Shown here in pieces: positions 47,517 to 58,790 of a stretch of DNA of 64,000 nt. Every line of letters begins with the position of its first letter. Position 1 is the first letter of the stretch. The translations under genes and the position numbers were made by a program. The notes beneath the pieces were generated by a model. It made no database searches and was not told where the DNA came from. It was given only the letters and a program-made list of their open reading frames with translations. The stretch is from Amaurobius ferox (lineage: Eukaryota; Arthropoda; Arachnida; Araneae; Amaurobiidae): assembly GCA_951213105.1 (NCBI GenBank), contig OX578138.1, positions 66,736,037-66,800,036 on the forward strand, read 5' to 3'.

Positions 47517-48787
47517 TCAGGCCATTCAGCTCAGCCAAAGGGGTATAGAGCAGCTAGAAGGGACAGAAAAACAATACACAAATACATAGACATACCTAAA
47601 AATATAGATAGGTATACAAAGACAATATACATATACAATATACAAATAAAGCAAAATCGTTCAATATTTGTGAAACAAAAGGGGCCAAAAACAAAGAAAA
47701 CAAGTACAGAAAGTAATTATTTTATGTTCAATTTTTAGTTAGAATTATACGCTATTTAACCAAAATAAAAGCTAAATTTTGCAAATTTAAACAAGTAGCA
47801 ATAGAAAACGAAACAAAAACAATAACAGCAAAATAAAAATATAAAAATATGAAAAAAAAAAACACGAACGAAAATAAATTTAAAAAGAAATGGCCTAAAA
47901 CAAGAAAATGGCAATGGATTAAAAAATTAAAAAAAAAAAAAAAAATGAAAGAAAAGAATCTGACAGCAGTATGCGATGATTCATTCTTTTCTGTCACCGT
48001 ATGGTATCTGGAGTGTATGGAAAAACTTTTCAAATACTTCAATTTTCACTGCCCCTTTTCCAGTGGGGAATCGAAAATTAAGCTCCGTCATAGGTTCTGT
48101 CCTGCTGTCTAAGCTATAAATATGCGAAGATTCAGCCTTCTAAGTCACAGAGCAGCTTCTGGAGAGCCTAGAAAGTGAAAAACACTTTAGGCAATTTTAT
48201 ACAAATTGTCTTGGAGAAATAATTTCTTCTATTATTGTTACTAGCAGGGAAGAACATTCACCGACCTCGATAACTCGCAACGGGCACAGTTTAATAATTT
48301 CAAACCAATAAAAAAATCCCACAACAATTCATAAACTTAGCAATTTATGACGTTAATCCATCTGTTTACAGGTTGACGAGCCTCTTTCTTTGACTTTACA
48401 ACGTTTGACCCCCTCTGAAGTTCAAGACAGAGAGATAGACCAATCTTTTTGTTTTCTTGTTTATAAAATCTAGAATTGTCTATCCAAAGGGATGACATGC
48501 ACAGACAGCGAATCGCCTCTAAGCGTATATCTCTTAATAATTTGCATCAACAAATGCCCTTCTCATCGCTCAATCTGACAAACATGCTAAATCTAACAAA
48601 CATTTTGCTACCTGAAAATACTTAATTACGGATGCGGAGATACATTATATATTTGCCTTATCTATACAGATTTATATACATTATGCTTATCCTTAGCCGA
48701 AATAACTTACTGATTACAGAGCATTTGTTTTTAATGTTCGAATGCATAAATTCGAAATAGTGAATTGGAAGCTGACACATGTATTCC
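47401..48787. other. No gene; (ATT)n tract at 47470-47516
   Basis: Contains a trinucleotide ATT run and A-rich stretches (47.8-47.95 kb) that create Lys-rich and Phe-rich spurious frames on opposite strands. Nothing else was recognised. Confidence 0.45.
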
Positions 48788-50118
48788 TATCTCTGATTAA
48801 AGTAAAACATTAACAAGAAAGATCAACCATGCATAAAGCATTGATTATGAAGCACTTTCCAACTTCGATGAAAGTTTATATAAACATCTCTAAAATGCGA
48901 TACATTCCTCGGTAATATTTTTTTAAATTATCACAATACTACATTAATTTATTATATTTGAAAACTTAAAAGTTCAGTAAAAAAAATGAACTTCATTCAA
49001 AGGACGGCATTGAAATATAAATTGCCTGGTTTAAACATCTCTAAAATGCGATACATTCCTCGGTAACATTTTTAAAATTATCATAATACTACAATAATTT
49101 GTTATATTTGAAAACATCATCGGAAACAAATGAATTTTATTCAAATGACGTCATTGAAATATAAATCGCCTGGCTCTCTCCATAAAAGCAGCATTTCATT
49201 CATAAACATTTTTCCATTCCTTTCATTCATTACAATACTATAATAATTTATTCTATTTAAAAACTTATAGCCATGGAGGTATAAGTAATTTAACTTTATG
49301 CTTAAAACTTCAACGAAAACATCGTTTGCTTCTTTGTGTACAATCAATGAATGTTTCATTCATATCAGCTATATTGTAGACTCCATGAGCTAAATAATTT
49401 TGCGTTAAAGAAGTGCAGCAATTCTTATACAACTCATTCTACATCTTTTGGTGTTTATATTCTTCATAAGTGAAAGCTAGGCTTCGTTGTAGAAATAATC
49501 AAAATTTGATAATCATTTAAACTCAAATATATTGTAATTGCGTTGTTTCAGTATGTAGATGCACAGAATTTAGGCAACAATGAAGCGGTTTTAGGACGGA
49601 TGCAACACAAAATATGAATTCAAAAGAACTTTAAAAATTACGATTTTGACACAAGATGGATGCCATATTTTATTTTGAAGTAGGTCACCCAATCTCGTCA
49701 TATAATGGTCATGTGATCTCTTCATAATAGGTGTATTTATTATTTTAATTTTTATTTAAAAAACTACTAAATATATTTTGCTGAAATTTTTTTTATATAT
49801 TTTATGGGATAATTTGAATATTTCCTAAAACTTTCGAAGCAATTTGTGAATTTTAAATTTGCTTAAAAAATGTTTGAAAAATTAGGTCCCATAGGGTTCA
49901 ATGTATTTCATTTTTTCAACCCGGGTTCAATCCAAAACTATTCGTGTAATATTATTCATTTATATTCCCATAGGTCCCACTGACCGTCTGAACAACATAC
50001 TAAAATTTCATTTTGATAAAGTCGTTTTTACGGCAGTTATCGTGCTAACGGACAGACAGACAGAATGAACAAAGTCATAAACTCTTTTCAACTATGTTGT
50101 AAAGTGTCCAAAAACTAA
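48788..50118 (-). mobile_element. Dispersed 1.3-kb element, copy 2
   Basis: Full-length partner of 38460-39660, with an extra 5' segment (aaccatgcataaagcattga onward) shared with 33080-33200. The phrase gcgatacattcctcggtaa with its acaataatttattatatttg tail is itself duplicated within the element (about 48895 and 49048). The end repeats the gacagacagacagaatgaac tract and the hairpin caactatgttgtaaagtg. Confidence 0.75.
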
Positions 50119-50570
50119 TTTCATTTCTCTTTTCCATAATTCTATACGACATGCCGTTGCTTCATTAAATAGCTCCTATTAACTTCTAATTCTGTATTAA
50201 TCTTTAATAATGATATAATTCCTTAATTTCTGACGTTCAATTAGGTTATTTACGATAGAACCTGGTTATATAAAGTAGTCAGATTCCTTCTGGTTTGATC
50301 ACTAACTTGTCAGAGGCATGGAACCTAACACACTTAAATTATATAGGGGTGTAGTTCAACTCGACTTTCGCTTACCAGAATCTATTTTTGAGTATCTTGT
50401 AACTTTATTTATTTATTTTTTTTAGCTAATTTCGCAAAAAAAAAAATATGAAAAATCTATTCATTTGTATCGTTGGTCTAAACATGATCACAATTATATC
50501 ATGTTAACCTTCATTTTAAGGGGCTTGAAGAAATCTTGCGATTGATACCAAGCAGGACTGCAGCCAGAGA
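50119..50570. other. No recognisable gene
   Basis: AT-rich spacer preceding the G-rich 22-bp array. Confidence 0.4.
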
Positions 50571-50742
50571 CGAAATTCAAGAAGGGCTGAAATGAAATTC
50601 AAGGGGGGCTGAAATGAAATTCAAGGGGGGCTGAAATGAAATTCAAGGGGGGCTGAAATGAAATTCAAGGGGGGCTGAAATGAAATTCAAGGGGGGCTGA
50701 AATGAAATTCAAGGGGGGCTGAAATGAAATTCAAGGGGGGCT
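50571..50742. repeat. 22-bp G-rich tandem array, about 7.8 copies
   Basis: Unit gaaatgaaattcaagggggg plus ct is almost perfectly repeated; only the first unit differs (caagaagggct). Each unit has a six-G run, giving evenly spaced G-tracts. Low divergence suggests recent expansion. Confidence 0.95.
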
Positions 50743-52499
50743 CAACAGTCTTGAAGAAGGGGCTCCCCCAAAACACAGTTAATCATTAGCATTTATTAAC
50801 CATATTAAATACTAATATATATTTTAATCCATATAAATTATTAACAAACAATTGCATATTTATATTTGTAAGCTAAGAGTTGATTAGGGAAATTTATATA
50901 GTTATTATACATTAATATTGTAATATATAATAATTACAATGGGTTTTAATATAAGCATTAACTAGTCGCAAAGCTGTTAATTAATAGAACAAAAAAACAA
51001 TCTGAAAGTTAATATAAGTTAACGCTTAATATTAACTCTTAAATAGCTATCAGTTGATTTTGACACTATAATGTGAAACAGTGAACCCTGCAATAATACA
51101 AAAGTATCCAAATACTACTGTCTTAACTTTTATACTACTGTCATAATACTACTGTTTTAATTTTTTTATACTACTGTCTTAATTTTATACTACTGTTAAT
51201 ATTTAATACTGTTAATACTGTTAGTATTTATTATAATTTAATACTACTGTTTTATTTGTTATAATACTACTGTCTTAATTTTTAAAATTTTTAACTATTT
51301 TTAAATTAAATTTGTAAATAAATTGATCATCAGTATAACCATAAATTCAGATAAATTGAAAAATCTTTAAAACAAAGTAATTTATAAAAAAATAAAATCT
51401 CATAAATAATTTTTTATGCAAAATTTGGATGACATGTTTGTTGAAATTTCTTATCATTAATAAAATTTTAATATTTTTTATCAGGAAGGGGGGGGGGCTG
51501 AAAGGGGCCAGACAGGATATAAAGTTTGACAATGTACCCCCTCGGGGGGTAACTTCCCCCCCCCCCGAGTAGAAACTAATGACGTCACGAACACAAAAAT
51601 TATATTGTCAATATTTTTCACCACAGTGATTGAAACTGTTAAGTTTCGTGATCATTGAGACATAAATAATCCCTTTTAAGCAAAATTATGTCGAATTTTG
51701 TCCTATGCTGCCATATTAAGAAAATTAGCAGACACTTTAGCAATATGGGCAATTTTTTATTTTCTGTGAATATCCGCTATTGGAAGTTTTATTGTTTTCG
51801 AACATGTTTTACATGTTTTCATATTTTTTTAAAACATTGTAAAAATAATTGCGTAAACGATATCAACATAGGACTTTGTGTGTGTGTGTGTGTGTCTGTG
51901 TGTGAAGAATGCCATCCTATATATAGGACGTTAACAATTAGTCTATTCAGATATATTTAATTCAGAAGGAAAAGTAGAGAATAACAACAACAACAATATA
52001 TCTTCGAAATGAGCACAATATATCTCTACAAAATCAAGCTATCTCCATAAAATTTAATTATTTTAATCATTGACTATAAAAGGTAAATACTTTGTTAGTA
52101 ATCAACATGAAAAGATTGAATAATATATCAACTAGTTTCAAAGCAAGAAAGAGCTTTCTTCAGGATAAATCAGACAGAGCACCATTATCAATGGGAGTAA
52201 TTATGTATATGTCAAAAATTACTTGTATCAAGCGACCTAGGAAAGTAATTATTGCCAACGAAAATAAAAAAAAAAAGAAAAATTAATGGAAAACCAAGGA
52301 GAAGGATAAAGAACGGTAGAAGGATTTGAAAATTTCCTCAGTGAACAAAATTATTAACTAAGTGTTTTATTGTGAAAATTAGGTTTTCAACTGGTTTAGG
52401 AATAAGCACATGAGTTAAAACATCAACCAACATAAATAAACTACGCGTATAAAATGATTGTAAAAATACTAATAACGAAGAAACAGTCGGTTTCAGCAG
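50743..52499. other. No recognisable gene; C-rich and GT-rich patches
   Basis: AT-rich, with repeats of tactactgtctta-type phrases at 51110-51280, a G-run and a C-run near 51490 and 51555, and a (GT)n tract at about 51876-51904. No gene. Confidence 0.45.
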
Positions 52500-52920
52500 G
52501 ACTTGACTAATGCAGGGACATACTGGGCCGCTGCCCAGGGACCCCGCATCAGAGGGCCCCCAAAATAATAAATTTCAACATCGAAAATTTAACGTCTACT
52601 ACTTGATGACGTCTACTACTTGATAAAATACTGTATGCCATCGAAAAAAGTTTGCCCAGCGGATAGATTCATTTTGTAAACTTATAGGAACTAACCGCAC
52701 TAATTTAGCATGTTGGCATCTTGGCTATGATAAAAAAGCTGCCGATAGTTTGCATTCCATTAAAATATGGTGGAACCATATTTTGTATACCTTTCTCTGG
52801 AATTCATTGGAATTTTTTTTTTTTTTCATTTCATATATATCGCGGGGTGAAGGGGCATCCTGGAGGAATGTCTGCCTTGGGTCCCAGTTAGTCCAAGTCA
52901 GGCACTAGGTTTCGAAGTTA
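52500..52920. repeat. GGGCCC-family block
   Basis: gggccgctgcccagggaccc followed by gcatcagagggcccccaaaa near 52525-52565 resembles the left end of the element at 8867. A second GC-rich phrase at about 52845-52910 could be the other end. Terminal repeats could not be verified. Confidence 0.35.
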
Positions 52921-53084
52921 GATAAGCTAACTTCCTCTAAATAACAATGTACTTTCGGCCTGTAGAGCAAAAGGAATCATTTATACAACAAATCTTTTGT
53001 TTTTGTACAGTATCGTGTCATAATATAAGAAAACTTTTATTTTTGATATTATTTTCCAAGAAAATGTAAAATTCCATTGTATAT

Positions 53085-53112
53085 GTTGTAGGGAAAGTCA
53101 CGTGTTGAACAC
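53085..53112. repeat. Isolated terminus of the 34-kb inverted-repeat element
   Basis: gggaaagtcacgtgttgaac followed by acgccagaattttttt closely matches the outer end of the 34.1-36.6-kb arms (gaaaagtcatgtgttgccca then catcagatttttt). It suggests a degraded solo copy of the same family. Confidence 0.55.
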
Positions 53113-54039
53113 GCCAGAATTTTTTTTTTCTATAAATGAAACCCGAACTTTATTAATCTAGTGGTTCGTCCTAAACTTCCTAATCGAAGAAAATCAAATG
53201 CAGTTTTAATTTTGAAGCATTCTTTTAGTTCCGGATATATTCTGGTATGCTCGCTGGTCAAAATGAAACTAAACAAAAATCACCAAAGTAGAAACAAAAT
53301 CGCCAACTGATGAAGTGGATGAAAAAGGAAGGAAACGAAAGAAGTAAACAAACAATATCGCATAGTGGTACTTGAGCGAAAATTGACCGTCACGTGACTT
53401 CCAGGAACTGGTCACGACGCCGAGAAGGACAATTATTGGCGACCTTTCGGGGCGCCCTGACACCAAAAAACGTCCAAACCGGTTGTCTTCTGCATCCTAG
53501 AGAGTAGGGGTGTAGCTCATAGAGAGCGTGAGAAAATAATGCACACGGGATTATCTTATATCGGTGTGTATCATTCCGTCGGAGGAGAGAGAGAGAGAGA
53601 CCTTGGTTTCGGTTTCACAAGGACCAGGTACGGTTTGGCGAAAGTGGGCCCCCGCCCACGCTGCAATACAGCTGATGGTTAACTTTTGGATGACCAGTTG
53701 CTTCAGAACCAGCTCTTGGGGAAATAATCCGGCAGAGATCCTGGTCAAGTTGTACTGGAAAAATAATTAATTGGGAATAACAGTAGTGTTGCAACAAAGT
53801 AAGAATTTTTAAAAGCAGCGCATATTCAATAAATATGAGGAAATTTGTAATAAAATATAGCATATTTTTTACAATGAATAAGAACCGAAATAGAAAAAAA
53901 AACTGTCAATATTACCCAAGCATAGAATGCATACAATCCTATTCGAAACACGAGTTTTTCTATGGATTTATATAAAGAAAGTTGATTAAAGAAAGCAACA
54001 TTCCCCATGCTTGATATATTTCGTTTAAAAGAGGGGCTA
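53113..54039. other. No gene; moderately GC-rich patch at 53380-53760
   Basis: The 53380-53760 portion is more GC-rich than its flanks and contains a (GA)n run at about 53583-53600. Short frames overlap on both strands. Neither domain nor splice structure was convincing. Confidence 0.35.
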
Positions 54040-54059
54040 CACAGATGACTTCGTAAAGA

Positions 54060-54190
54060 ATCTTGCTGGCCCAACCGGGAATCAAACCACGGATCTTCGT
54101 ACTGGCCAGCCAACGCTCTACCGTTGAGCAACTGAGGCAGAATTGCAAGCTCGTGTTGTCGAAGTGGACTCTGCATTCTCCACCTCTAAT
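54060..54190 (-). mobile_element. tRNA-derived repeat (SINE-like), copy 1
   Basis: On the minus strand, ttgctcaacggtagagcg resembles a tRNA D-arm/A box, and ggtttgattcc is one substitution from the B-box consensus. The acceptor stem pairs only partly and no anticodon arm forms, so it is not a working tRNA. Similarity to 55262-55392 extends about 45 bp upstream of the tRNA part (tgcagagt, acttcgacaa, gagcttgcaattc), so the repeat is longer than a bare tRNA. Confidence 0.65.
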
Positions 54191-55089
54191 GTTAGATTGG
54201 CGTGCAACTGACAATCTGACTAATCACCTACTGCTATTTTTACCTCAGGTTAGCCTACTTTTTACCATTCAGGTTAACTTCCTGCGCGGCCGTTGACCTC
54301 CCAATTTAAAATCGGAACCTAATATCCCAGAGTCCACTACATCTGTGCTAGTCGTACTAGAGTCACTTTCAGGCCTCCGACATCCTCGATCATTTTATTG
54401 ATTACATTTTCGATTGTACTTTTTCTAAAAATTTTCATCTTTGCAAACCCTCCCCCTCTAATAAACCAATTTGGTCCTCCTAAGTTCGTTCAAATCCCTC
54501 TTCAGTAGATAGAATTAAAAACTGTATTCTTGTTGCCATGGAAATTTCTAATAAAGTGATCTAAGCTTATGAGTAGATTCTGCTCTCAATTAATTTTGAT
54601 CAATGAATCCTTTCATTTTATTCTTATTAACTTATATATGGACTTATTGTGTTCCCTCCATATTTTCTGTAAAAAAAAAAAACAAAAAAAAAAAAAAGGC
54701 TATGTTAACCGTTCTTATTTTCTCGGTTTCTTCTTTTTCTTTTGACCCTTTTTATTTGTATTTTTTCTAATTTTTCTTTTCTAAATTTTATTCTAAATTT
54801 CTGGTTTTGTTTTCCATGTGCCTAATTTTTTATTCCTTTTCATATATTTTCTTTTTATACATTTTCTGAATTCTACTTTTAAAATTTTATCATTTTCTTT
54901 AATTTATTTCTCATTATGTTAATATACCTCACTCTAAATTTCATTTTTCAATGATCTTTTTATCTATATTCGCAATAACCCTTTCCCATTTTTGAAAAAT
55001 GGACGTACTTTTCAAGTTCAAATATGCTGTAAAACTGTCTGTTTAACCACAATATTTTTCATCCATTATTATCTTTCTAGACCTAAATA
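54191..55089. other. No recognisable gene; T-rich tract
   Basis: Contains ggcctccgacatcctcgatc near 54373-54395, similar to gacctccgacatcttt near 55212, then strongly T-rich sequence at 54.66-54.95 kb. No gene. Confidence 0.4.
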
Positions 55090-55235
55090 AATGTTCGTTT
55101 GGCGGGATGGTAGACCTTGGGTGCCTCCTGATTGCAGGAGGTATCCTTTCCCGGCCGTGTAGTTAGCTACTCTAAACCCACTATGTGAGTCGCACGGTCT
55201 GGGGTCTTCAGACCTCCGACATCTTTACACTAACC
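55090..55235 (+). mobile_element. Divergent SINE 3' domain
   Basis: gggtgcctcctgattgcagg, tttcccggccgtgtagttag and gtcgcacggtctggggtctt mirror the 3' domain of the 5S-headed SINEs (gatgcctcc, cccggccgt, cagttac, gtcgtacggtctgg). No 5S head or (CAA)n tail is present. It lies next to the tRNA-derived repeat on the other strand, so either the two are separate insertions or the same 3' domain is shared by families with different heads. Confidence 0.45.
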
Positions 55236-55261
55236 TACAGCGTTAATTAGTTCGTGAGCCA

Positions 55262-55392
55262 TTGCAAAGAACCTTGTAACCCCAACCGGGAATCGAACCA
55301 CGGATCTTCGTACTGCCCTGTCGACATTCTACCGTTGAGCTACTGGAGCGGAATTGCAAGCTCTTATTGTCGAAGTCAACTCTGCAAATTTT
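55262..55392 (-). mobile_element. tRNA-derived repeat (SINE-like), copy 2
   Basis: On the minus strand, gtagctcaacggtagaatg (A-box-like) and a perfect B box, ggttcgattcc, are spaced as in tRNA genes. Flanks shared with copy 1 include tgcagagttgacttcgacaa upstream and acaaggttcttt downstream. The acceptor and anticodon arms are degenerate. Confidence 0.7.
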
Positions 55393-55710
55393 TAGCTTAA
55401 AATGAAGACATGTAATGGCTCATGAACGGTGCTTGTTACATTTATGACGCAGAAAAATTATATAAAATTGACTATTCATTTTATATTATTTAGTAAAATT
55501 ACATTTTATGATTCTTTCAAATATTTATTTTTCCAAATTGTTGACATTTCTTTGAACCAATCTCACTCCATTATTAGAGCCCTTTTGTGATGATCATTGA
55601 ATCTAAAAAAAATTAATTTCATTTGAATTTGCTACTGGAATCTAATTACCCTGTTTTTACCCTCACCCTTTACTGCTTCCCCAGGTTATGAAACTGAAAT
55701 AAAATTGTAT
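55393..55710. other. No recognisable gene
   Basis: AT-rich spacer. Confidence 0.4.
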
Positions 55711-56050
55711 TGTAAATCCAATGTTAGAATGTAAGTAGTAACTCATAATACACTATTCCAAAATTTTCTACAAAATACAAAGAAATAAAAGAAGTTCAAC
55801 CATAAAGAGGAAATTATAAAGCGTAATGCAGGTCATAAAGACAAAGACAATCAACAAATTTCAAAGCTGAGGAATGAAAATAGGAAAACAAAAAAATCAA
55901 GCAAAAAAGCTTGCACGTGGAAGAGCTTTAGGCTTAAGATAAATTTATTTCGAAAAAATTCTTGTCAAGTCCATATATCCCTTCGAAATGAACACAAAAA
56001 TGCTTGTTTCTGAAACACAAGATATATTTTATCTATAAACTTGTGTTATA
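55711..56050 (+). repeat. Hairpin-bearing dispersed repeat, copy 3
   Basis: Full-length match to 22022-22362, including the terminal hairpin acacaagatatattttatct...cttgtgt. It is not flanked by (TA)n here, which defines the family ends independently: tgtaaatccaatgttagaat at the left and aaacttgtgttatat at the right. Confidence 0.85.
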
Positions 56051-56340
56051 TGGACGACAAGCATATAGATTGGAAAAATAAAGGAAACAAAAATACCTTA
56101 AAATACACTTCATTAGTACAACCATGACGAGCAAAATATGACTAGACCAATGTTGCCATATGCAGAAATGAAAAGATGTGATTTGCTGTTGCCAAAGAGA
56201 GTAATAAAAACCGTACTGCGTAAAAGCAATAAAATAAGATATTCTACAGTTAAAGCTGCAAGATAAAAAGATGAAAATATAATAAATTCAAGAGAATGTA
56301 GAAGTACGGCTAAAATAAGATACTAAGGAGAGATTATGAG
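56051..56340. other. No recognisable gene; 3' flank of the RT fragment
   Basis: AT-rich, downstream (minus strand) of the reverse-transcriptase remnant. It may be its 3' untranslated region. Confidence 0.35.
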
Positions 56341-56344
56341 AATT

Positions 56345-56786
56345 TTAGGCTAATCGAAACTTATTAACTATACCATTTACTAAATATGCTGGATATTTAT
56401 AAAATTTACTGGTAATTTTGAGGTTATTAATGTGCAAAGCATGAAATTTTTTATCTAATAATCTATAAATTCTAAAAAGTTGATTAAGTATAATATTTCT
56501 AAACAATTGAATCGAGTTGCAGGAATTAAAAGGTAATAATTTATTAATATTAAATTTAAAAAAATCTTTTTTATCATATAAATTAGTAACTATCCCATTA
56601 GTAGGTTCTATAATTAGATTTAAATCCGAATAATAAATATTATTACTAATAGTTAGTAGTTTCATTAGGTATTAATTCCAAATTATCCGGATAGAAATCT
56701 ATATCTATGACATAGTTATTAGTAAATACAAGACAAATCAGATCATCTACATATCTGTAAATTTTATAATCTATCTATCTATATAT
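56345..56786 (-). pseudogene. Reverse-transcriptase fragment with YVDD, frameshifted
   Basis: Minus strand. The first part contains RYVDDLICL, the catalytic motif of reverse transcriptases (codons at 56742-56753), followed by an FYPDNLEL phrase, then a stop in that frame shortly afterwards. The open frame continues in another phase (106 codons, 56665 to 56345) with YSDLNL, NGIVTNLYDKKDFFKF and QLFRIYRLLDKKFHAL phrases. These resemble the post-YxDD region of RTs with a YDKRDxFNF-type motif, known from invertebrate genomes. Upstream of YVDD the frame is broken by a stop in a (TATC)n/(TA)n microsatellite, so catalytic domains before it are missing. This is a truncated, inactive copy; clade not determined. 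Confidence 0.7.
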
Positions 56787-57540
56787 ATATAGAAATAGTT
56801 TATAGATTTAATCTATCTATTTCTTCAGAAACATACATTTTTGTGTTTGCTTCTACAAAAAACTTGGACATGATTAGATTTTTGTAGAGGTTAACAATTC
56901 ATGATTTAGGCTTAGAGCCTCGTCCACGTGTATGGAGTTTGTGCTTGATTTCGTTTGTTATACTTATTTCGATTCCATACCTTTGTATTATATATTTTTC
57001 ATTGACTTGTTGATTCGATATTTATTTTATTTATTTTTTTCCATTTGCTTGAGGATTAGTTGATTTTTACTTTTGTTTTGTAAGCCAGTTAGATAGTTGA
57101 ATTTAGTTTAAGTTTTTCTTTTTTCGTTTCCATACCTTTTAATTTGGTTTATTTTCTGTAACTTGATAGCTTGTATTTTTTATCCATTTGATTGATGATT
57201 TGCTGTATTATATTTTATTCTGTGGGTGTTTTAAAAAGTTAGGTTTATCGTGTTACATCTTCTTTTCGTTCATTGGATTTTCAAACTTCTATTATTATAT
57301 ATATAAGCATTTATAGTAATGTACTATTGCTTAATCTGAAACAGGCATTTGTTTGGGTTAATTAGAATTAAATACTCAGACCTGAAGATGAATTTAATTC
57401 TGATTAATCATCGAATTTGGGAAGGGTCTGTTCTTTTCTCTTATCGGCATTATGGCCGTGAATTTGCTTCTATGGTGATGTTAATATTACTTGAATTGTA
57501 TTTTTATTTTTTTTATTTTTACATAATTCTTATTATTACA
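56787..57540. other. No recognisable gene; AT-rich, T-rich 56.9-57.3 kb
   Basis: Begins with short (TA)n/(TATC)n runs next to the RT fragment. The rest is AT-rich. An open frame at 57349-57618 is mostly low-complexity. Confidence 0.4.
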
Positions 57541-57543
57541 TTT

Positions 57544-57547
<4 letters not shown>

Positions 57548-57603
<56 letters not shown>
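57548..57603. repeat. (TA)n microsatellite
   Basis: A pure TA run ending at the start of a perfect palindrome. Confidence 0.95.
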
Positions 57604-57606
<3 letters not shown>

Positions 57607-57652
57607 GGGCGGATTTGATATATATATATATATATATCAAATCCGCCCCTTT
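57603..57652. repeat. Perfect 50-bp palindrome
   Basis: aaaggggcggatttga then an alternating TA core and the exact complement, with its centre at 57627.5. The non-TA arms are 16 bp each. It could be a fold-back end of an element, or an inverted duplication made during repeat expansion. Confidence 0.9.
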
Positions 57653-57659
57653 CCCCGAA

Positions 57660-58680
57660 TATTTGAATAATTCCTTAAAACTATTATTGAAGCAAAAATT
57701 CGGTAAAAAAAATATTTACTCTATTGAGGATTATATCTTGCCTGAAAACCATTTTTATGGACCCATTCTTACAAATAGAAAAAAAAAGTGTAAAATATTT
57801 TTCTCATGAATCTCAATTTTCAGGATGGTTCCATGCTTTCATTAAAATGTAATCGAAGCGATAAATTGCGAAATATGCATTACTTCACTGTTATACTTGA
57901 ATATCACTAAAATGTTATATTATACATTCCTTATAATTTACAAAAGTATTAATCGAAATATTTAGTCATTCTATACGGCCTCAGGATTTCTACAAGTTCT
58001 TGAAATTTACGATAATTATAAATCCTTTTGCGTTAATTGTAATACCGTATTCACCTAGAAGTCATCACATGGAGATGGCTGCAAGTCGATATTTTCACAC
58101 CATTTTCACATTTCTTCACTCTTCAATATTAATTAAGATGCTTTGAATAAAATCCTTTGTGTTCAACCAGAAGTAATTAATTTTTTTGCTTGTTTTCAGT
58201 TTGACACAAATCCATCCATCTCATTCACTATATACTTTTATACTTTTGAAGTTTTCTCAGAGATAATCTAGATGTCTCACTGAGCAGTTTGTGGATGGCA
58301 TAGAAATTTTTTTTTAATTTATCTCTGGTATTTTTCAACACTTCAGTATTCACTGAATATTTTATTATTAACTGAAGCTCCGTTAACCTAATAGACAATT
58401 ATTCGAGTTAATCAAATGAACATAATCTCAATCTTCATAGCTTAATTTCAGTATCCTTAGTTTAACTTCAGTAACCGTAGTTTAACTTCTGTATCAGGAC
58501 GAGTGTTCTTAGAATTTTGCTGTCAATATTTTAAGACTCGAAGCTGTCTTCCTTTTAAGATTTAAGACGTCTACTTTTAGTTCTACCAAAGTGGACGGCG
58601 GAAACTTTGTTCTACTAATTGGTTTGCGGTTACTTTTGGTTTAGTCAAATTGGACAACGAAGAATTACTAACTTTGCTAA
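57660..58680. other. No recognisable gene
   Basis: AT-rich. An open frame that begins in the palindrome (57615-57809) has a non-repetitive tail but no recognisable domain. Confidence 0.4.
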
Positions 58681-58700
58681 CGATAATTAAGAATTACTAG

Positions 58701-58790
58701 ATTTGCTAACGTGGTAAGCTAAGATTTGCTAACGTGGCCCACGCTAACGTGGTAAGCTAAGATTTGCTAACGTGGTAAGAGACTTTAACT
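58701..58790. repeat. Short direct repeats of a gctaacgtggtaagc motif
   Basis: gatttgctaacgtggtaagc and its variants occur about three to four times with a spacing of roughly 30-40 bp. Confidence 0.75.

Noticed and set aside
57615..57809. Short ORF starting in the palindrome
   Set aside because: The start is in TA repeats and the tail shows no recognisable family.
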